A DNA stretch of 64,000 nucleotides, taken from positions 30,649,967-30,713,966 of the forward strand of contig CM070592.1 of NCBI GenBank assembly GCA_036346355.1. The letters are read 5' to 3'. Below, one piece after another: positions 34,413-44,841 of this stretch. The stretch is from Rhipidocladum racemiflorum. Taxonomy: Eukaryota > Streptophyta > Magnoliopsida > Poales > Poaceae. The first letter of the stretch is position 1. Every line of letters begins with the position of its first letter. The notes below the pieces were generated by a model. The model was not told where the DNA came from, did no database searches, and saw only the letters and a list, made by a program, of their open reading frames with translations. Both the position numbers and the translations under genes were made by a program.

Positions 34413-34776
34413 AGTTTCGTGAGGTACACTGCTCAGACAGATACCGTAGGTTAGTTTTTCTGTTTCCCAAATTGGTTCGCGTACAGCCCCAGAGAGCTCG
34501 AGTTCTGTGCTAATCAATTATGGAGAATCTATTACGCCCGAGGTTTGTCTTTGGGTTTTTTGCGATTCTATACCGATTTTTAAATGTAAATCTTGCATGC
34601 GCACCTTTTCTGTTGATACAATGTACACTCACATCAATATAAATATACCCTCCGTGACAGAAAATTAATATCAAATGCACCGCAACAACCAGTATCCAGA
34701 CAAGCAAGACTATAAATGAATGCTGTCAGTTAATTTCAAATGAACCCAAAGCACACCTTTCTGCGTAACCTACTAA

Positions 34777-35134
34777 ATGCTTTACGGGATGCATGTCGCT
34801 CCAATTAATAGCCCTTCCATGGTGAGACTTGAAAGTACTGGAGTATTTTATCAGATAATAACATTTGTTCTTTCTGAGGCAGACAGCATTTTCCGTGCTC
34901 TTTTGGAAATTTCAGATGATGTTAACAAAGGGAAAATTATGAATATGAGAAACGCAAAGAAATGGCAAGCTATTGAGCCACTCATAAAGTCTTACTTGCG
35001 GGATTCGATTCATCTGCTTAGTCAACTTACTGATAACCAATTACTTACTTTTGTCTCGACTCGTCTGAGAGCATCTGCGGTACTTTTTTCTGCATATATC
35101 CATCAATGTCAAGGAGGCTTCTCAAGGTATTGTT
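34777..35134 (+). pseudogene. NOC2/REBELOTE-like nucleolar complex protein, gene fragment
   Basis: The frame includes FVLSEADSIFRALLEISDDV, KKWQAIEPLIKSYLRDSIHL and LSQLTDNQLLTFVSTRLRAS. These are close to the NOC2 family, which works in nucleolar pre-60S ribosome maturation and export. Only one exon-sized piece is present. A two-base insertion (ATAT for AT) near 35096 shifts the frame, so the expected YPSMSRRLLK is read as IHQCQGGFSR. A GT donor follows at 35135. The rest of the gene is absent, and an L1 LINE begins about 170 bp downstream. It is a fragment, perhaps captured by a transposon or left from a duplicated gene. Identification is from memory of the family. Confidence 0.75.
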
Positions 35135-35341
35135 GTTTGTTGATGATGTTGGTTGTTAATATTTAATTTTATTTTGCATGTTCTTCTGTTGTTTCCAAGG
35201 GAACTCATGTCTGAAAACTATTCTTGTCAATCATATATGATGAACACTATTGGCCTTTGTGAGAATTACTTTTGTTTTTTGTTTTTGGAAAATGACTGTT
35301 CGAAATATCCGTAAATTAGTAGAACTTCTCTAGCCAAGCCA

Positions 35342-36739
35342 ATGTTCAAACGGACTAAATCCACTTCAGAAGAAACAATCGGAGTTCGCTCTACCTCCCA
35401 GAATGTACCCATGCAGACTGCAAACATTGGATCTGACAATGTTCAATCGGCTCCCGTTGTTTGTCTTGGTAGAACTTCCCTAGCCAAGCCAAACACAGTC
35501 ATTACTCCGTTTGACAGAGTGGGCAATCTCAAAGAAGTGCCCACATTCAATTCAGCTTGCTTGGATTCTTCGATTCATCAAGTTCAGAAAGATAATAAGG
35601 TTGCAGATTACACACCTGAAAACGGGAAGCTTGCTGATTTTCAAGAGTTGATTAATCTTTGTTACTATTCCGGCAAAAGTCAATAGGGATTTAAATGATG
35701 GAAATATCTCTCCCAGGCTTTAGAAGAGCTCACAGATCAAAAGCTGACAGAGTTTGCAAAACATTCGGCTGAGGAGATTGTGGGCGAAAACAGGAAGGTC
35801 CAGGTAAATGAGATCATGACTGAACCTTATAATTTAAAACATTTGGATAGTACAGAACATCCTGCTAGGTCTTCTCTTGCCAACGTGAAGACTTGTCTTA
35901 TTCCTCGGCTTGGAAGATCGATTACTAATGGGATGGATAGTGACAAAAACATACAGAGTGGTGTGGTCTCATGTGGTGATTGCAGGGTTGGAGAAAGTTC
36001 CTCTATTATGTTAGATAAGTCGGTTTACCCAATTACGAAGACAATAGAGATCTAGACTTCACAAAGCAGAAGGAGGTCATTACCTGAAATTCGGAATCTA
36101 ATTAATATTGGTACTTCCCTGGAAGTAGTCAATCTAGCTACAAAGCATGACTTTGTTGCTTCAGAAGATCAAGTGATAAAAGAAGAAGATGAGTCAGAGC
36201 AGTTAAATATTGCAGACAAAAGAAGCTTGGGTTTGGTTAAGGCATCTGAGGCAGATAAGTGGGAAGGTGAAGCAGTGTTTGCAGCCATGGAAGAGATTTC
36301 GGATAAAACAACCAAGATGATGGAGATTCCAAGTGACAATTCTATTTCGGCCAAGCAAATTAGTTTCTCAGGAAAATCTGAAGAAAGTGCAAATTTAAAA
36401 GGACTTGATGTCCAGATTGAATCAGATGAGCATCTTAAGCCTTGCAAGGTGTTGAATCAAGTTGAGGTGGTTGTCCCTTCGCTTCAAAAAGGGGGGCCAC
36501 GCAGGAGTGAACGTCTAAACATTCCTTCAGGTGGGATCGTGAAATCTGACATGGACATCTTGGAGAAGGCCAAGCTGCGAGCTGCTGTTCGCAATCTGGA
36601 GACTTCAAACAGTAATTTTTCTAATTCCTTTCTATCTTTTTCAGATTCTTCTATTTCCTCTAATTTGCTTAGAGTTGGAATCTCTTTGGGTAAAACTGAG
36701 GAAGAGGTTGCAATGTCAATTAAAAGATTAAAAACATAG
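35342..36739 (+). pseudogene. LINE ORF1 C-terminal region, broken
   Basis: Three consecutive ORFs (35342-35686, 35780-36055, 36173-36739) lie in one direction without another gene. The last contains LQKGGPRRSERLN and ILEKAKLRAAVRNLE, a basic motif and helix typical of the C-terminus of plant L1 ORF1 proteins. The serine/glutamate-rich composition upstream fits the variable linker of ORF1. Stop codons or frameshifts separate the pieces, and the RNA-binding N-terminal part is missing. A 23-nt direct repeat with one mismatch (TAGAACTTCTCTAGCCAAGC at about 35317 and its relative at about 35470) lies in it. Confidence 0.6.
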
Positions 36740-36913
36740 AAAAAGAACGTTGTAAAGTTTCAATGAGAACCACATCATGTAGTGATGTAACTGATGAGGG
36801 GGTAGACTTTGTGGATGATCCCTTATGTAGTGATGCAATCACAAAGAAAAAGAAAACATTACCTGCCAAGGAAAAAGTTAGGTGCCAAAAATCTTTAAAG
36901 AAAATTACAGTTA

Positions 36914-39900
36914 GATGAAAGGTATTTTTTGGAATAGCAGAGGTCTTGGAGACTTGGCTAAACACAAATACATCTCTGATTTAACTAAGGAACAACATCT
37001 TGATTTTGTTGCTATCTTGGAGTCGGGCAAAATCGAGTTTTCCACTCCACAGGGGTGATCCGGAGGGATCCTCATGGGAGTTAATTTGGGATCATTCGAT
37101 ATAGGTTCCATTGATGAAGGAGACTTCTATGTGAAGTTCCACTTGAGAAACAAGGAAGATGGTTTTCAATGGATCTTAATAGCTGTTTATGGAGCAGCTC
37201 AAATCCAACTAAAAGATAAATTCTTGGCGAGATAGTTCATACTTGTCGAAAGAAACACTACCTATCCTGATAGGGGGTGATTTTAATATTATCAGACAAC
37301 AACACGAGAAAAATAACAATCATTTCGATAATAGATGGCCCTTTCTTTTCAATGCCGTCATTGATAGTTTGGATCTGAGAGAAATTGAATTATCTGGTCG
37401 AAGATTTACTTGGGCTAATAATTTGAAAAATCCTACTTTTGAGAAGCTCGACAGGGTACTAATGAGTACAGACTGGGAACAGAAGTTCCCTTTGGTCACG
37501 GTCAATGCTCTTGAAAGGACTTTATCCGACCATACCCCTCTATTACTCAATACCGGAACAGCTTTCCATGCCGGTAACCAGTCATTGTTGAAATTCGAAC
37601 TTGGTTGGTTAACCAGAGATGGGTTTTTTGACATGGTGTCCACTTGTTGGCGTAGTGATAATAGGGGGAACACTTCATTAGTGCGATGGCAGTTTAAAAT
37701 CAGAAGACTTAGACAATACTTGAGAGGTTGGGCCAAAAGTACTAGTGGCACTTACAGAAAAGAAAAAAAGGAGTTACTTTGCATCATTAATGCACTCGAC
37801 AAAAAATTTGAGATTTCTGGGCTAACTAACGAGGATATTAGATTGAAGCAACGTTCTAAGGAGAGGCTGTCTAATCTACCAAGGGAAGAGGAAATTAAAT
37901 GGTATCAAAGAGCAAAAACAAAACATTTACTTGAAGGGAACAATAACACCAAATATTTTCATTTGGTTGCAAATGGTAAGTATCGAAAACAAATAATTTT
38001 TCAACTCAAACAGGATGAGGGAATAATCTGTGGGGATGTACATCTTAAAAGGTACATAATCAAATATTATAAAGATCTTTTTGGACCGGCGGACAACAAT
38101 CATTTTTCTATGATTGAATCCTACAGGGATGATATCCCTCAAGTTTCAACTACAGAAAATGAGCTACTTACGAAAGGGTTCACCGAGGAAGAGGTGAGGG
38201 AGGCTATCTTCCAAATGGAACATAATAAGGCACCAGGACATGATGGCTTTCCAGTTGAATTTTATCAGGTGTTTTGGGAGGTCATTAAGGATGACTTAAT
38301 GGCAATGTTCCACGATTTACATAAAGGTCTCCTTCCTTTGTTTAGTCTAAATTTCGGCATTATTACACTTTTACCAAAATCTAAGGAAGCAAAAAAGATA
38401 CAACAGTATCGACCAATCTGTCTCCTTAATGTCACTTCAAAATTTTCACTAAAGTTGGTATTAATAGGATCTCGATTAAGGTTGAAAAAGTTGTTGGACC
38501 GACACAAACTGCATTCATGCCTGGTTGAAACATTATGGATGGTGTCATAATTTTACATGACACAATCCATGAGCTACACACCAAGAAGTTGAATGGAGTA
38601 ATTTTCAAAGTGGACTTTGAAAAGGCCTATGATAAGGTTAATTGGTCTTTCCTCCAACAGACTCTTAGAATGAAAGGTTTCTCGTCACAATGGTGTAAGT
38701 GGATTGAAAATTTTGTATCTGGAGGGAGTGTAGGCATCAAGGTTAATAATGACGTTGGTCCCTACTTTCAGGCCAAAAAGGGACTCCGACAAGGAGATCC
38801 TCTATCCCCTATTTTATTCAATATTGTGGCTGATATGCTTGTTATAATTTTAGAACGTGCTAAAGAGGATGGACAAATAAAAGGTTTAATTCCCCATTTG
38901 GTTGATAATGGTCTGTCTATCCTGCGGTATGCCGATGATACCATTATTTTTATGGATCATGACATTGAACAAGCAAAAACTATGAAACTTTTCCTTTGTG
39001 CTTTTGAGCAATTGTATGGACTTAAAATAAATTTCCATAAAAGTGAAATCCTTTGTTTTGGTACTGCTAAGGAATTTGAACTACAATACACTCACTTATT
39101 CGGTTGTGAGGTAGGTAGTTTACCTTTTAAATACCTTGGAATACCAATTCATTACCGTAAATTGAGAAACATGGATTGGAAGGGGGTAGAAGATCGTTTT
39201 GAAAAGAGGTTGAGTAGCTGGAAAGGTAAACATCTATTAGTTGGAGGCAGATTAGTCCTGATTAATTATGTGCTTAGTAATTTACCCATGTTCATGTTAT
39301 CTTTTTTCAGGATACCACATGGGATTCTTAAAAAATTAGATTATTTCAGATCGTGTTTTTTCTGACAAAATGACAACCAGAAGAAAAAATATAGACTTGC
39401 TAAGTGGACTATTCTTTGCAAGCCTAAGGATCAGGGTGGTTTGGGCATTTAGGACCTTAATGTCAAAAATATTTGTTTACTATGTAAATGGCTCTTCAAG
39501 ATTTTGATGAGGAGGGTGTTTGGCAGCAAATCATTTCCAGGAAGTATTTGGGAAGTAAGACCCTTACTCAAGTAGAAAAGAAACCAGGATATTCGCATTT
39601 TTGGTCGGCTCTAATGAAGGTCAAACATCACTTTTTTAAGTTTGGGTCTTTTCAACTTCATGATGGATCCCAAATAAGGTTTTGGCAGGATACCTGGCTT
39701 GGGAACAACCCACTTAGTATTCAATACCCCCGATTATTTAATATTGTTCGGCAAAAACATGCCACGGTGGCTGAAGTAATGAATTCTGGGTATCCTATTA
39801 TGTCTTTTCGTAGGGCTATTGTGGGACCGAATCTTCAAGCCATGCATGACCTTCTTACAAGGATTATTGGTATTCAGTTGTCCTCTGATAGGGATACTTT

Positions 39901-40246
39901 TAGATGGAATCTTCATCAAAATGGACAATTTTCTGTTCACTCGATATATGCAGTTTTATCAAATCAAAATATTCCTGTTACAAATAAACAACTATGGCGG
40001 ATTAAAATACCTTTAAAAGTTAAAATCTTTTTATGGTACTTACGCCAAGGAGTGATATTGACAAAAGATAACCTAAGTAAAAGAAATTGGGCTGGTAATA
40101 AAAATTGCTATTTTTGTCCCAATAATGAAACGATTCAACATCTCTTTTTTGAGTGTCAATTTACTCGTTTTGCATGGCGTATTGTACAAATGGCTTTTAA
40201 TCTTCCACCTCCCAATAGTATAACCCATATGTTGGGACTTGGCTAG
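36914..40246 (+). pseudogene. LINE ORF2: AP-endonuclease, reverse transcriptase, zf-RVT
   Basis: ORF2 starts MKGIFWNSRGLGDLAKHKYI, the usual start of plant L1 endonucleases. Catalytic landmarks: GGDFNII at about 37265 and LSDHTPLL at about 37530 for the endonuclease; NKAPGHDGFP, KVDFEKAYDKVNW, GLRQGDPLSPILFN and the catalytic YADDT (about 38930) for the RT; FRWNLHQNGQFSVHSIYAVL and CYFCPNNETIQHLFFEC for the terminal zinc-binding domain. Breaks: stops in the endonuclease (after FSTPQG, and after KDKFLAR), a one-base frameshift near 38440, a TGA before NIMDGV near 38530, and further breaks at 39365-39490. Catalytic residues are retained, but no continuous protein can be made. Confidence 0.9.
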
Positions 40247-40691
40247 TGGGACTGGGAAAGGATACAAAGGATCAATGTTTCATTGGTGCTGCCGCCTTAT
40301 GTTGGTCTATTTGGCTATGTCGAAATGATGTGGTCTTTGATAAAAAAAATAATTACATAATCCTTTGCAGGTGATTTTTATGTGCATCAATTGGTTACGC
40401 TCATGGTCAGTATTGCAGCACCAGGAGGCTCGGGAGATGTTGTCATTAGCATGCGATTGTCTACATGCCGTGGCTAGGGACGTCTTCATTGGGCATGGTT
40501 GGCGTTTTCAAAGAAGACTTTGTGCATCTTGGGAATTGTTATTCAACATTTATGTGCTTCTTGTAACCTTTCTTCCTCCTTAAACTACTAAGTGTTATTT
40601 GGCATCTTTCTAGGTGAAACCATTTAACTCTGTAATCATCTCAATATGCAGAGGCCGGAAGTCTATTTTATTCTTCCATTATCTAAAAAAA

Positions 40692-41238
40692 GGCAATGGA
40701 CTGACATACGTACGTGTTCTTGACAGAAGCAAACGCGACCACCGATTTGGGAGAGGGATGGGAAGATGACTCCCAGGGCATCCACGTCAGTGGTTTTGCG
40801 GAGCGCCAATCTGTTCCCAAATAAGTTGTACTCACAAATAAGTTGTTCTCACAAATAGTTATCATAAATATAACAGTTACACTAAAGAATACTAGTAAAC
40901 ACTGTTCCCCAGGCGCTATGCGGGGGCACACTGGCACCAGTGCCTAATCACCAATTACGTTTTGGTAAAGATGTAGCAGAAGCTATGCTATTGCTTCGGT
41001 TTGAGCCTTCCAATTCATCAATGAATAAATAGATATAGGCTCACATGAAGTCCTCTTACTTGAATTATCTTCCAAGAAAGATAGAGCAACTTCTTTTTTG
41101 TGTTGCTAATTGCTAGATATTTCTATATACAGAATGATTTCTTTGCTTTAAGATGTATGGTTTAGATTTTTTATATGGAAATGGGATTGTGTGCAGTTTA
41201 TGGTGTACTTTTAATATTGTAGAACAATCTTATTATCC
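40692..41238. other. No gene recognised
   Basis: AT-rich sequence after the LINE tail. It contains a tandem CACAAATAAGTTGT motif at about 40830-40860. The last 40 bases form a plausible polypyrimidine tract and TTTCAG acceptor leading into the next ORF. Confidence 0.4.
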
Positions 41239-41508
41239 TTGTTTCAGGATGCTGTGAAAGGCAATAACATCGCCCATTCAAATATATCATTCCGGGATAT
41301 ATATATATGGACAGAGTATCACGAATTAGGGTGGGGTGGAATTAAGGCAGTTGCAGACTACAAAGTTTACACTGCTAGTTCTATCGTTGATCTTCACTTT
41401 GTTGCTCCAAGGATGATGCAGCGTGGTAGCGTTCATTTCTCATTTGGAATTGCTGATAACTTCCAAAATACAACCATTACAAATATTGGTCGAACCCCTG
41501 GAAACTAA
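41239..41508 (+). CDS. Unidentified exon-like ORF
   Basis: An open frame follows a good splice acceptor (CTTGTTTCAG). It reads DAVKGNNIAHSNISFRDIYI, includes a YKVYTASSIVDLHFV segment, and ends NIGRTPGN followed by TAA. Base composition and even amino-acid use look like real coding sequence rather than a chance ORF. I do not recognise the family. The upstream exons that would supply a start are not visible; the ATG at 41239 within TTTCAGGATG is not in this frame by splice logic alone. It may be the last exon of a host gene or a transposon-captured fragment. Confidence 0.4.
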   Translation: MFQDAVKGNNIAHSNISFRDIYIWTEYHELGWGGIKAVADYKVYTASSIVDLHFVAPRMMQRGSVHFSFGIADNFQNTTITNIGRTPGN

Positions 41509-41652
41509 GTAAGAGAGCCTTTTGCCAACATTCTCATAGTTCGGAATTTTTTTATTATTAATGTTCCGGGCCATTACATAACATACATTACCATAACTTA
41601 AACAACATTATTATGAAACTTATTCACACATCCCCTACTAAGTCATCCCCTA

Positions 41653-42395
41653 CTAAGTCATCATCCTCATCCTGCCAGCATCATCGTCAGCATCCTCATG
41701 GAGTCGCCTCCTTACCCTGAACTTCTTCCGGCTTGCCGGACTCAGCATCCACATCATCATGAGCGATTTCCTGAACTTCTTCCGGCACGTCGGCATACAC
41801 ATCATCATGAGCGACTTCCTGAACTTCTTCCGGCACGTTGGCATCCACATCATCATGAGCGACTTCCTGAACTTCTTCCGGCACGTCGGCATCCACATCA
41901 TCATGAGCGACTTCTTCCGGCACGTCGGCATCCACATCATCATGAGCGACTTCTTAAACGCGTCGGCATCCACATCATCATGAGCGACTTCTTCCGGCAC
42001 GTCGGCATCCACATCATCATGAGCGACTTCTTCCGGCACGTCGGCATCCACATCATCATGAGCGACTTCTTCCGGCACGTCGGCATCCACATCATCATGA
42101 GCGACTTCCTGAACTTCTTCCGGCACGTCGGCATCCACATCATCATGAGCGACTTCCTCTTTGCGAACTTCTTCCGGCTTGCCGGACACGACATGCTCAG
42201 CGACTTCCTCCTTAGCCTCCAGGCCTGCCGGCAGAGAATGAACGAAGATTAGTTGCCTGCATTGCACTCGCTGATCCAAACAAGGAATCCAAACAAGGAA
42301 AGAAGAGCAGGCTCACGGCCTTCGGCCCCGGGCGGCGGCGCCGGCTGCATGCCACACGATAGAAACGGTTTGTCCTCGACACCGTCGCTGGCCAT
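41653..42395 (-). CDS. Two-exon gene for an acidic tandem-repeat protein
   Basis: Exon 1 (42395-42317) starts MASDGVEDKPFLSCGMQPAP in good context (ACGATGGCC) and ends after 26 codons plus one base. A GT-AG intron (42316-42225, 92 bp; donor GTGAGC, acceptor CCGGCAG) joins in frame to exon 2 (42224 to stop at 41653). Exon 2 reads LEAKEEVAEHVVSGKPEEV and then a run of 13- or 16-residue units AHDDVDADVPEEV(QEV). The product is very acidic, with no membrane segment, signal peptide or enzymatic motif. A one-base deletion in the fifth unit (GCGTTTAAGAAG in place of GTGCCGGAAGAAG, near 41955) moves the ribosome into a second frame, giving a Met/Trp/Lys-rich tail (SLMMMWMPTCRKK). Without it the acidic frame would continue to GKEATP near 41696. 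A TATA box lies about 130 bp upstream of the ATG. Function unknown. Confidence 0.6.
41740..42165. repeat. Coding minisatellite, 39/48-bp units
   Basis: About ten copies of a unit containing CTTCCGGCACGTCGGCATCC and ACATCATCATGAGCGACTTC. Units are either 39 bp or 48 bp; the longer ones have an extra CTGAACTTC. Both lengths are multiples of three, so copy-number change keeps the minus-strand frame. One unit (about 41950) has CTTAAACGCGTCGG instead of CTTCCGGCACGTCGG and breaks the frame. Confidence 0.9.
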
Positions 42396-42454
42396 CGTAG
42401 CAGGACTTCCAGAACAAGACGCGACGCGCAGGGAAGTGTTAGGCGCTTGTGTAG

Positions 42455-42740
42455 AAGGGAAGTGTTAGGTGCTTGTGTAGAAGGAGGAGAGGCGTTCCAT
42501 TGCTATGGTGGGCGGGGGCTTAAATAAATAGCGCGGGAAAGGGTGGCGGTTCCGACTTGCGGAGAGACGCCCGCTCCCTAACCGTGCTGTTGATCAGCCA
42601 TGCGTCGCTCCACTCCCGGTAGCGCCATGCGTCGCTCCCCGAGCCAAAAACCTCTCTGCAAATCAGCAATCGCAATCGCCGCTGGCCACGGCCGGTGGTC
42701 GAGCTCGTGCCCCGTGGCTGAAATCCCTTTCCCCTCGCGC
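42455..42740. repeat. Segment duplicated at 46605-46960
   Basis: This segment and 46605-46960 share, in the same orientation, GTGTAGAAGGAG-GAGGCGT, GCTATGGTGGGCGGGG, CTTAAATAA-GCGCGG, GGAGAGACGCC, GTGCTGTTGATCAGCCATGC and the MRRS-coding stretch. The second copy has about 35 additional bases near 46740 (ACATGGGATCGCGGTTGCTG). The duplication covers the promoter and 5' leader of the acidic-repeat gene and the divergent plus-strand ORF, but not the repeats. Confidence 0.8.
42521..42530 (-). promoter_or_regulatory. TATA box of the acidic-repeat gene
   Basis: The minus strand reads TATTTATTTA within GCGCTATTTATTTAAGCCCC, about 130 bases upstream of the ATG at 42395. GC-rich sequence surrounds it. 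The same box, slightly altered (TTATTTA), is present in the duplicated segment near 46684. Confidence 0.55.
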
Positions 42741-43148
42741 CCCACCGCCGCCGACCCCGTAGCCTACATTCTCAAGATCGAGCCCGCCGCCGCACCCTTG
42801 GGCATCCTCTCCAAGAAGGCCCGTGTCGTGTCGCCCGGCCCGCCGCCGCCCAAGAAGGCCATCCTCTCCAACCTCTCCCGCTCCATGATGTTCAGTTGGT
42901 TCGCCATGATGTCACGTAGAGGACCACGACCTGCATGCACAGCCTCAGCGAGTCAGCGACATGCCTCCGCCTCCTGTTGTATGCATGTTATGCTTCTTCT
43001 GTTCTGTCTGATAAGCCTCCTGTTGTTGTGGTTCTTCTGTCTGAAAACTGAAAAGCCTCCTGTTGTAGGTGGTGCTTTAATTTGCTTCCTTCCGTTTTTG
43101 ATCTTGTGTTGTTTTCGAATGATTTGCTTCGATACGTGTGGTGCTTGA
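42600..43148 (+). CDS. GC-rich ORF divergent from the acidic-repeat gene, product unknown
   Basis: A 182-residue frame begins MRRSTPGSAMRRSPSQKPLC. It has a proline/alanine-rich first half (PVAEIPFPSRPTAADPVAYI, SKKARVVSPGPPPPKKAILS) and a hydrophobic end. Its start region is duplicated at 46800 (MRRSPEPKNLSL, PVAEIPFPRAPPPP). The two copies diverge by frameshifts, which argues against strong selection on the protein. It may be the first exon of a former gene sharing a bidirectional promoter with the minus-strand gene. I recognise no domain. Confidence 0.3.
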   Translation: MRRSTPGSAMRRSPSQKPLCKSAIAIAAGHGRWSSSCPVAEIPFPSRPTAADPVAYILKIEPAAAPLGILSKKARVVSPGPPPPKKAILSNLSRSMMFSWFAMMSRRGPRPACTASASQRHASASCCMHVMLLLFCLISLLLLWFFCLKTEKPPVVGGALICFLPFLILCCFRMICFDTCGA

Positions 43149-43163
43149 CGGAGGTTTGCTTCT

Positions 43164-43655
43164 GTGCCGGGAACAGATTGGTGCAGGATGCAGGGGGTAA
43201 CTTTTCCGGGATCTTATCACGGCGGATTCAGCCATGGTGAGCACTCTCAACAATGGCGAAAAGCCTCTGTTGTATGCATGGTTGCGAACACAACGATGAC
43301 GCACGTGACTCATGAGAGTTTATCTTCTTATGACATGTTATTGGAAAAAGTAAACTTGGGGTCATTACGTGCACCGCCATCGCTTTGTGGCTCTTGCAAT
43401 TGCAATAAATCCCATGAGGACTTTTTCTATTTGGGCAGGATTCAAGCGTGCGGAAGCATCAAATATAGCTACTCTGAATGGTTGAGAGTAGCGAAAGAGG
43501 CAAAGAATCCGAGAGCCTCAATCAATCATCCTCCCATGGTTTCGCACTTTCAATTGCATGCTTTACGAGCTTGCACCGTCAATTGTGCTAATTTAGGTAT
43601 GCCATACTCTGCATGGTTCATGATGCACACTTATTCTTATGTGATGATTTGTTAG
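43164..43655 (+). CDS. Unidentified ORF, 163 residues
   Basis: A long open frame in otherwise AT/GC-balanced sequence. It contains several Cys residues (LCGSCNCNKSHEDFFYLGRI) and no motif I can assign. It is downstream of and in the same direction as the 42600 ORF. It could be an exon of the same former gene, or chance. Confidence 0.25.
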   Translation: MPGTDWCRMQGVTFPGSYHGGFSHGEHSQQWRKASVVCMVANTTMTHVTHESLSSYDMLLEKVNLGSLRAPPSLCGSCNCNKSHEDFFYLGRIQACGSIKYSYSEWLRVAKEAKNPRASINHPPMVSHFQLHALRACTVNCANLGMPYSAWFMMHTYSYVMIC

Positions 43656-43839
43656 CCTCCTGCTTCCCACAAAAATACTGATCACTTCGTTATAATGCTT
43701 CAATGTGGTAACCATGTGTGTTTTGGAGCTGCTTTCTTACATTTATTTAATTTATGATACATAGCTCTTTCTATATATGCTTGGAGTTGGTACAAAATGC
43801 ATCCTTTTTCTGTATTTGGAACATTTATTTAATTTATTT

Positions 43840-44260
43840 CAACCTCTATGTTTCTTGGGAACCATCCATTGGGGTACTAGAACCACGAAGCTCTAGATTA
43901 AAGGAGAAGAAAAAAGGTGAAGGGGAACAATTGGTCAAAACGATTTTGGTCCGGAATTTTATTGCAGAAAATAAACTGCTTAGTTGTCTTCTGAATGATG
44001 AGTCTTCCTGTATTATTCTTCCAACAAATGAACCTCATGGTCCTGTACCTTCAGCTTTACGCTCATGATCTCAAGCAAAAACTAAATCCAGGATATCAGA
44101 TGGTCTATGTAGTAGCGGAGAATCTCTGGAAGCCTCGGGCTGCTTACCGCTGAATGGGGCACTTAGTAGGAATGGTGAAATCAGGAACTATAGTGCTTTG
44201 TCTTCATCCAAAGAAAGTTCAGTGTCGGTCTGCTCTGGAAAGGATTTTCCACCTACAACA
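43840..44260 (+). pseudogene. Fragment of an unrecognised plant gene
   Basis: The frame reads WEPSIGVLEPRSSRLKEKKK, VKTILVRNFIAENKLLSCLL and SSCIILPTNEPHGPVPSALR, then a TGA, then QAKTKSRISDGLCSSGESLE and NYSALSSSKESSVSVCSGKD. The lysine/glutamate- and serine-rich composition looks like a disordered nuclear-protein exon with a premature stop. I cannot name the family. It ends in a 58-bp tandem repeat. Confidence 0.35.
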
Positions 44261-44376
44261 TATGTATGGATGACTATATTTGTCTCGCAACTTGTTACTA
44301 TATTTTCCACCTACAACATATGTATGGATGACTATATTTGTCTCGCAACTTGTTACTATATTTTCCACCTACAACT
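44245..44376. repeat. 58-bp tandem repeat, two full copies plus a partial one
   Basis: Units begin TTTTCCACCTACAACATATG at 44245 and 44303, and a partial third unit begins at 44361. The two full copies appear identical, so the duplication is recent. Confidence 0.9.
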
Positions 44377-44841
44377 GCCTGAACTTCAATAAATTGATGT
44401 TCAGTGGAAATGCAAACTGACAATTCAAAAATTGTGTTGAGAACGAGTGCTCTGAACTGACTAACCTGAGTGGTTCTTAGTAGAGCAGGACTTAGTCTCT
44501 TACTTTAATATTTTTACTTGCATGGTTCGATTTTTTGTACATTTGAAAGTAAGTTTGAAATATTCGAGTGGTTCCTTCACCACCACCCTGTCTCAGCATC
44601 ATAGATTTGATGTATTTAGATGGCGATTCTCTCTTTTTGTTCTCCTTTTATAAGAGGATATTGTTCATGTTTTTATTTCAGGAAAAAGGGTTATGTTGCT
44701 ACTGTGTTTTTCTTATCCATTTTTTTTTATATTTTCCATTTTCATCTTGTGCAAAGCTGAAGCACTCAGTCACATTGTGTCTGCTTTGTTCATTTCTTGT
44801 ATGGTTATATCAAGCAGCACTAGCCAGGTTTCATAACTCAG

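Larger units (their letters stand above)
35300..40691 (+). mobile_element. L1-type LINE, 5'-truncated, inactive
   Basis: Downstream order is ORF1 C-terminal region, AP-endonuclease, reverse transcriptase, a C-terminal zf-RVT domain, a 3' UTR and a short A7 tail (40685-40691). The 5' edge is approximate, because no N-terminal ORF1 domain (DUF4283 or zinc knuckle) is present. I looked for a target-site duplication of the sequence after the tail (GGCAATGGACTGAC) near 35.2-35.35 kb and did not find one. Length and domain order fit grass L1 elements. Confidence 0.85.

Noticed and set aside
33935..34517. ORFs up to 182 codons on both strands
   Set aside because: Same situation inside the 3.0-kb solo LTR; open frames result from GC-rich repetitive sequence.
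35300..35340. Target-site duplication of the LINE
   Set aside because: The sequence after the A-tail (GGCAATGGACTGAC) has no visible match near the 5' edge, so no duplication is claimed and the 5' boundary is left approximate.
41698..42252. 184-codon plus-strand ORF rich in His/Ile/Phe across the minisatellite
   Set aside because: It is the antisense of the acidic-repeat gene; the minus strand has the TATA box, start context and in-frame intron, so I favour that strand.
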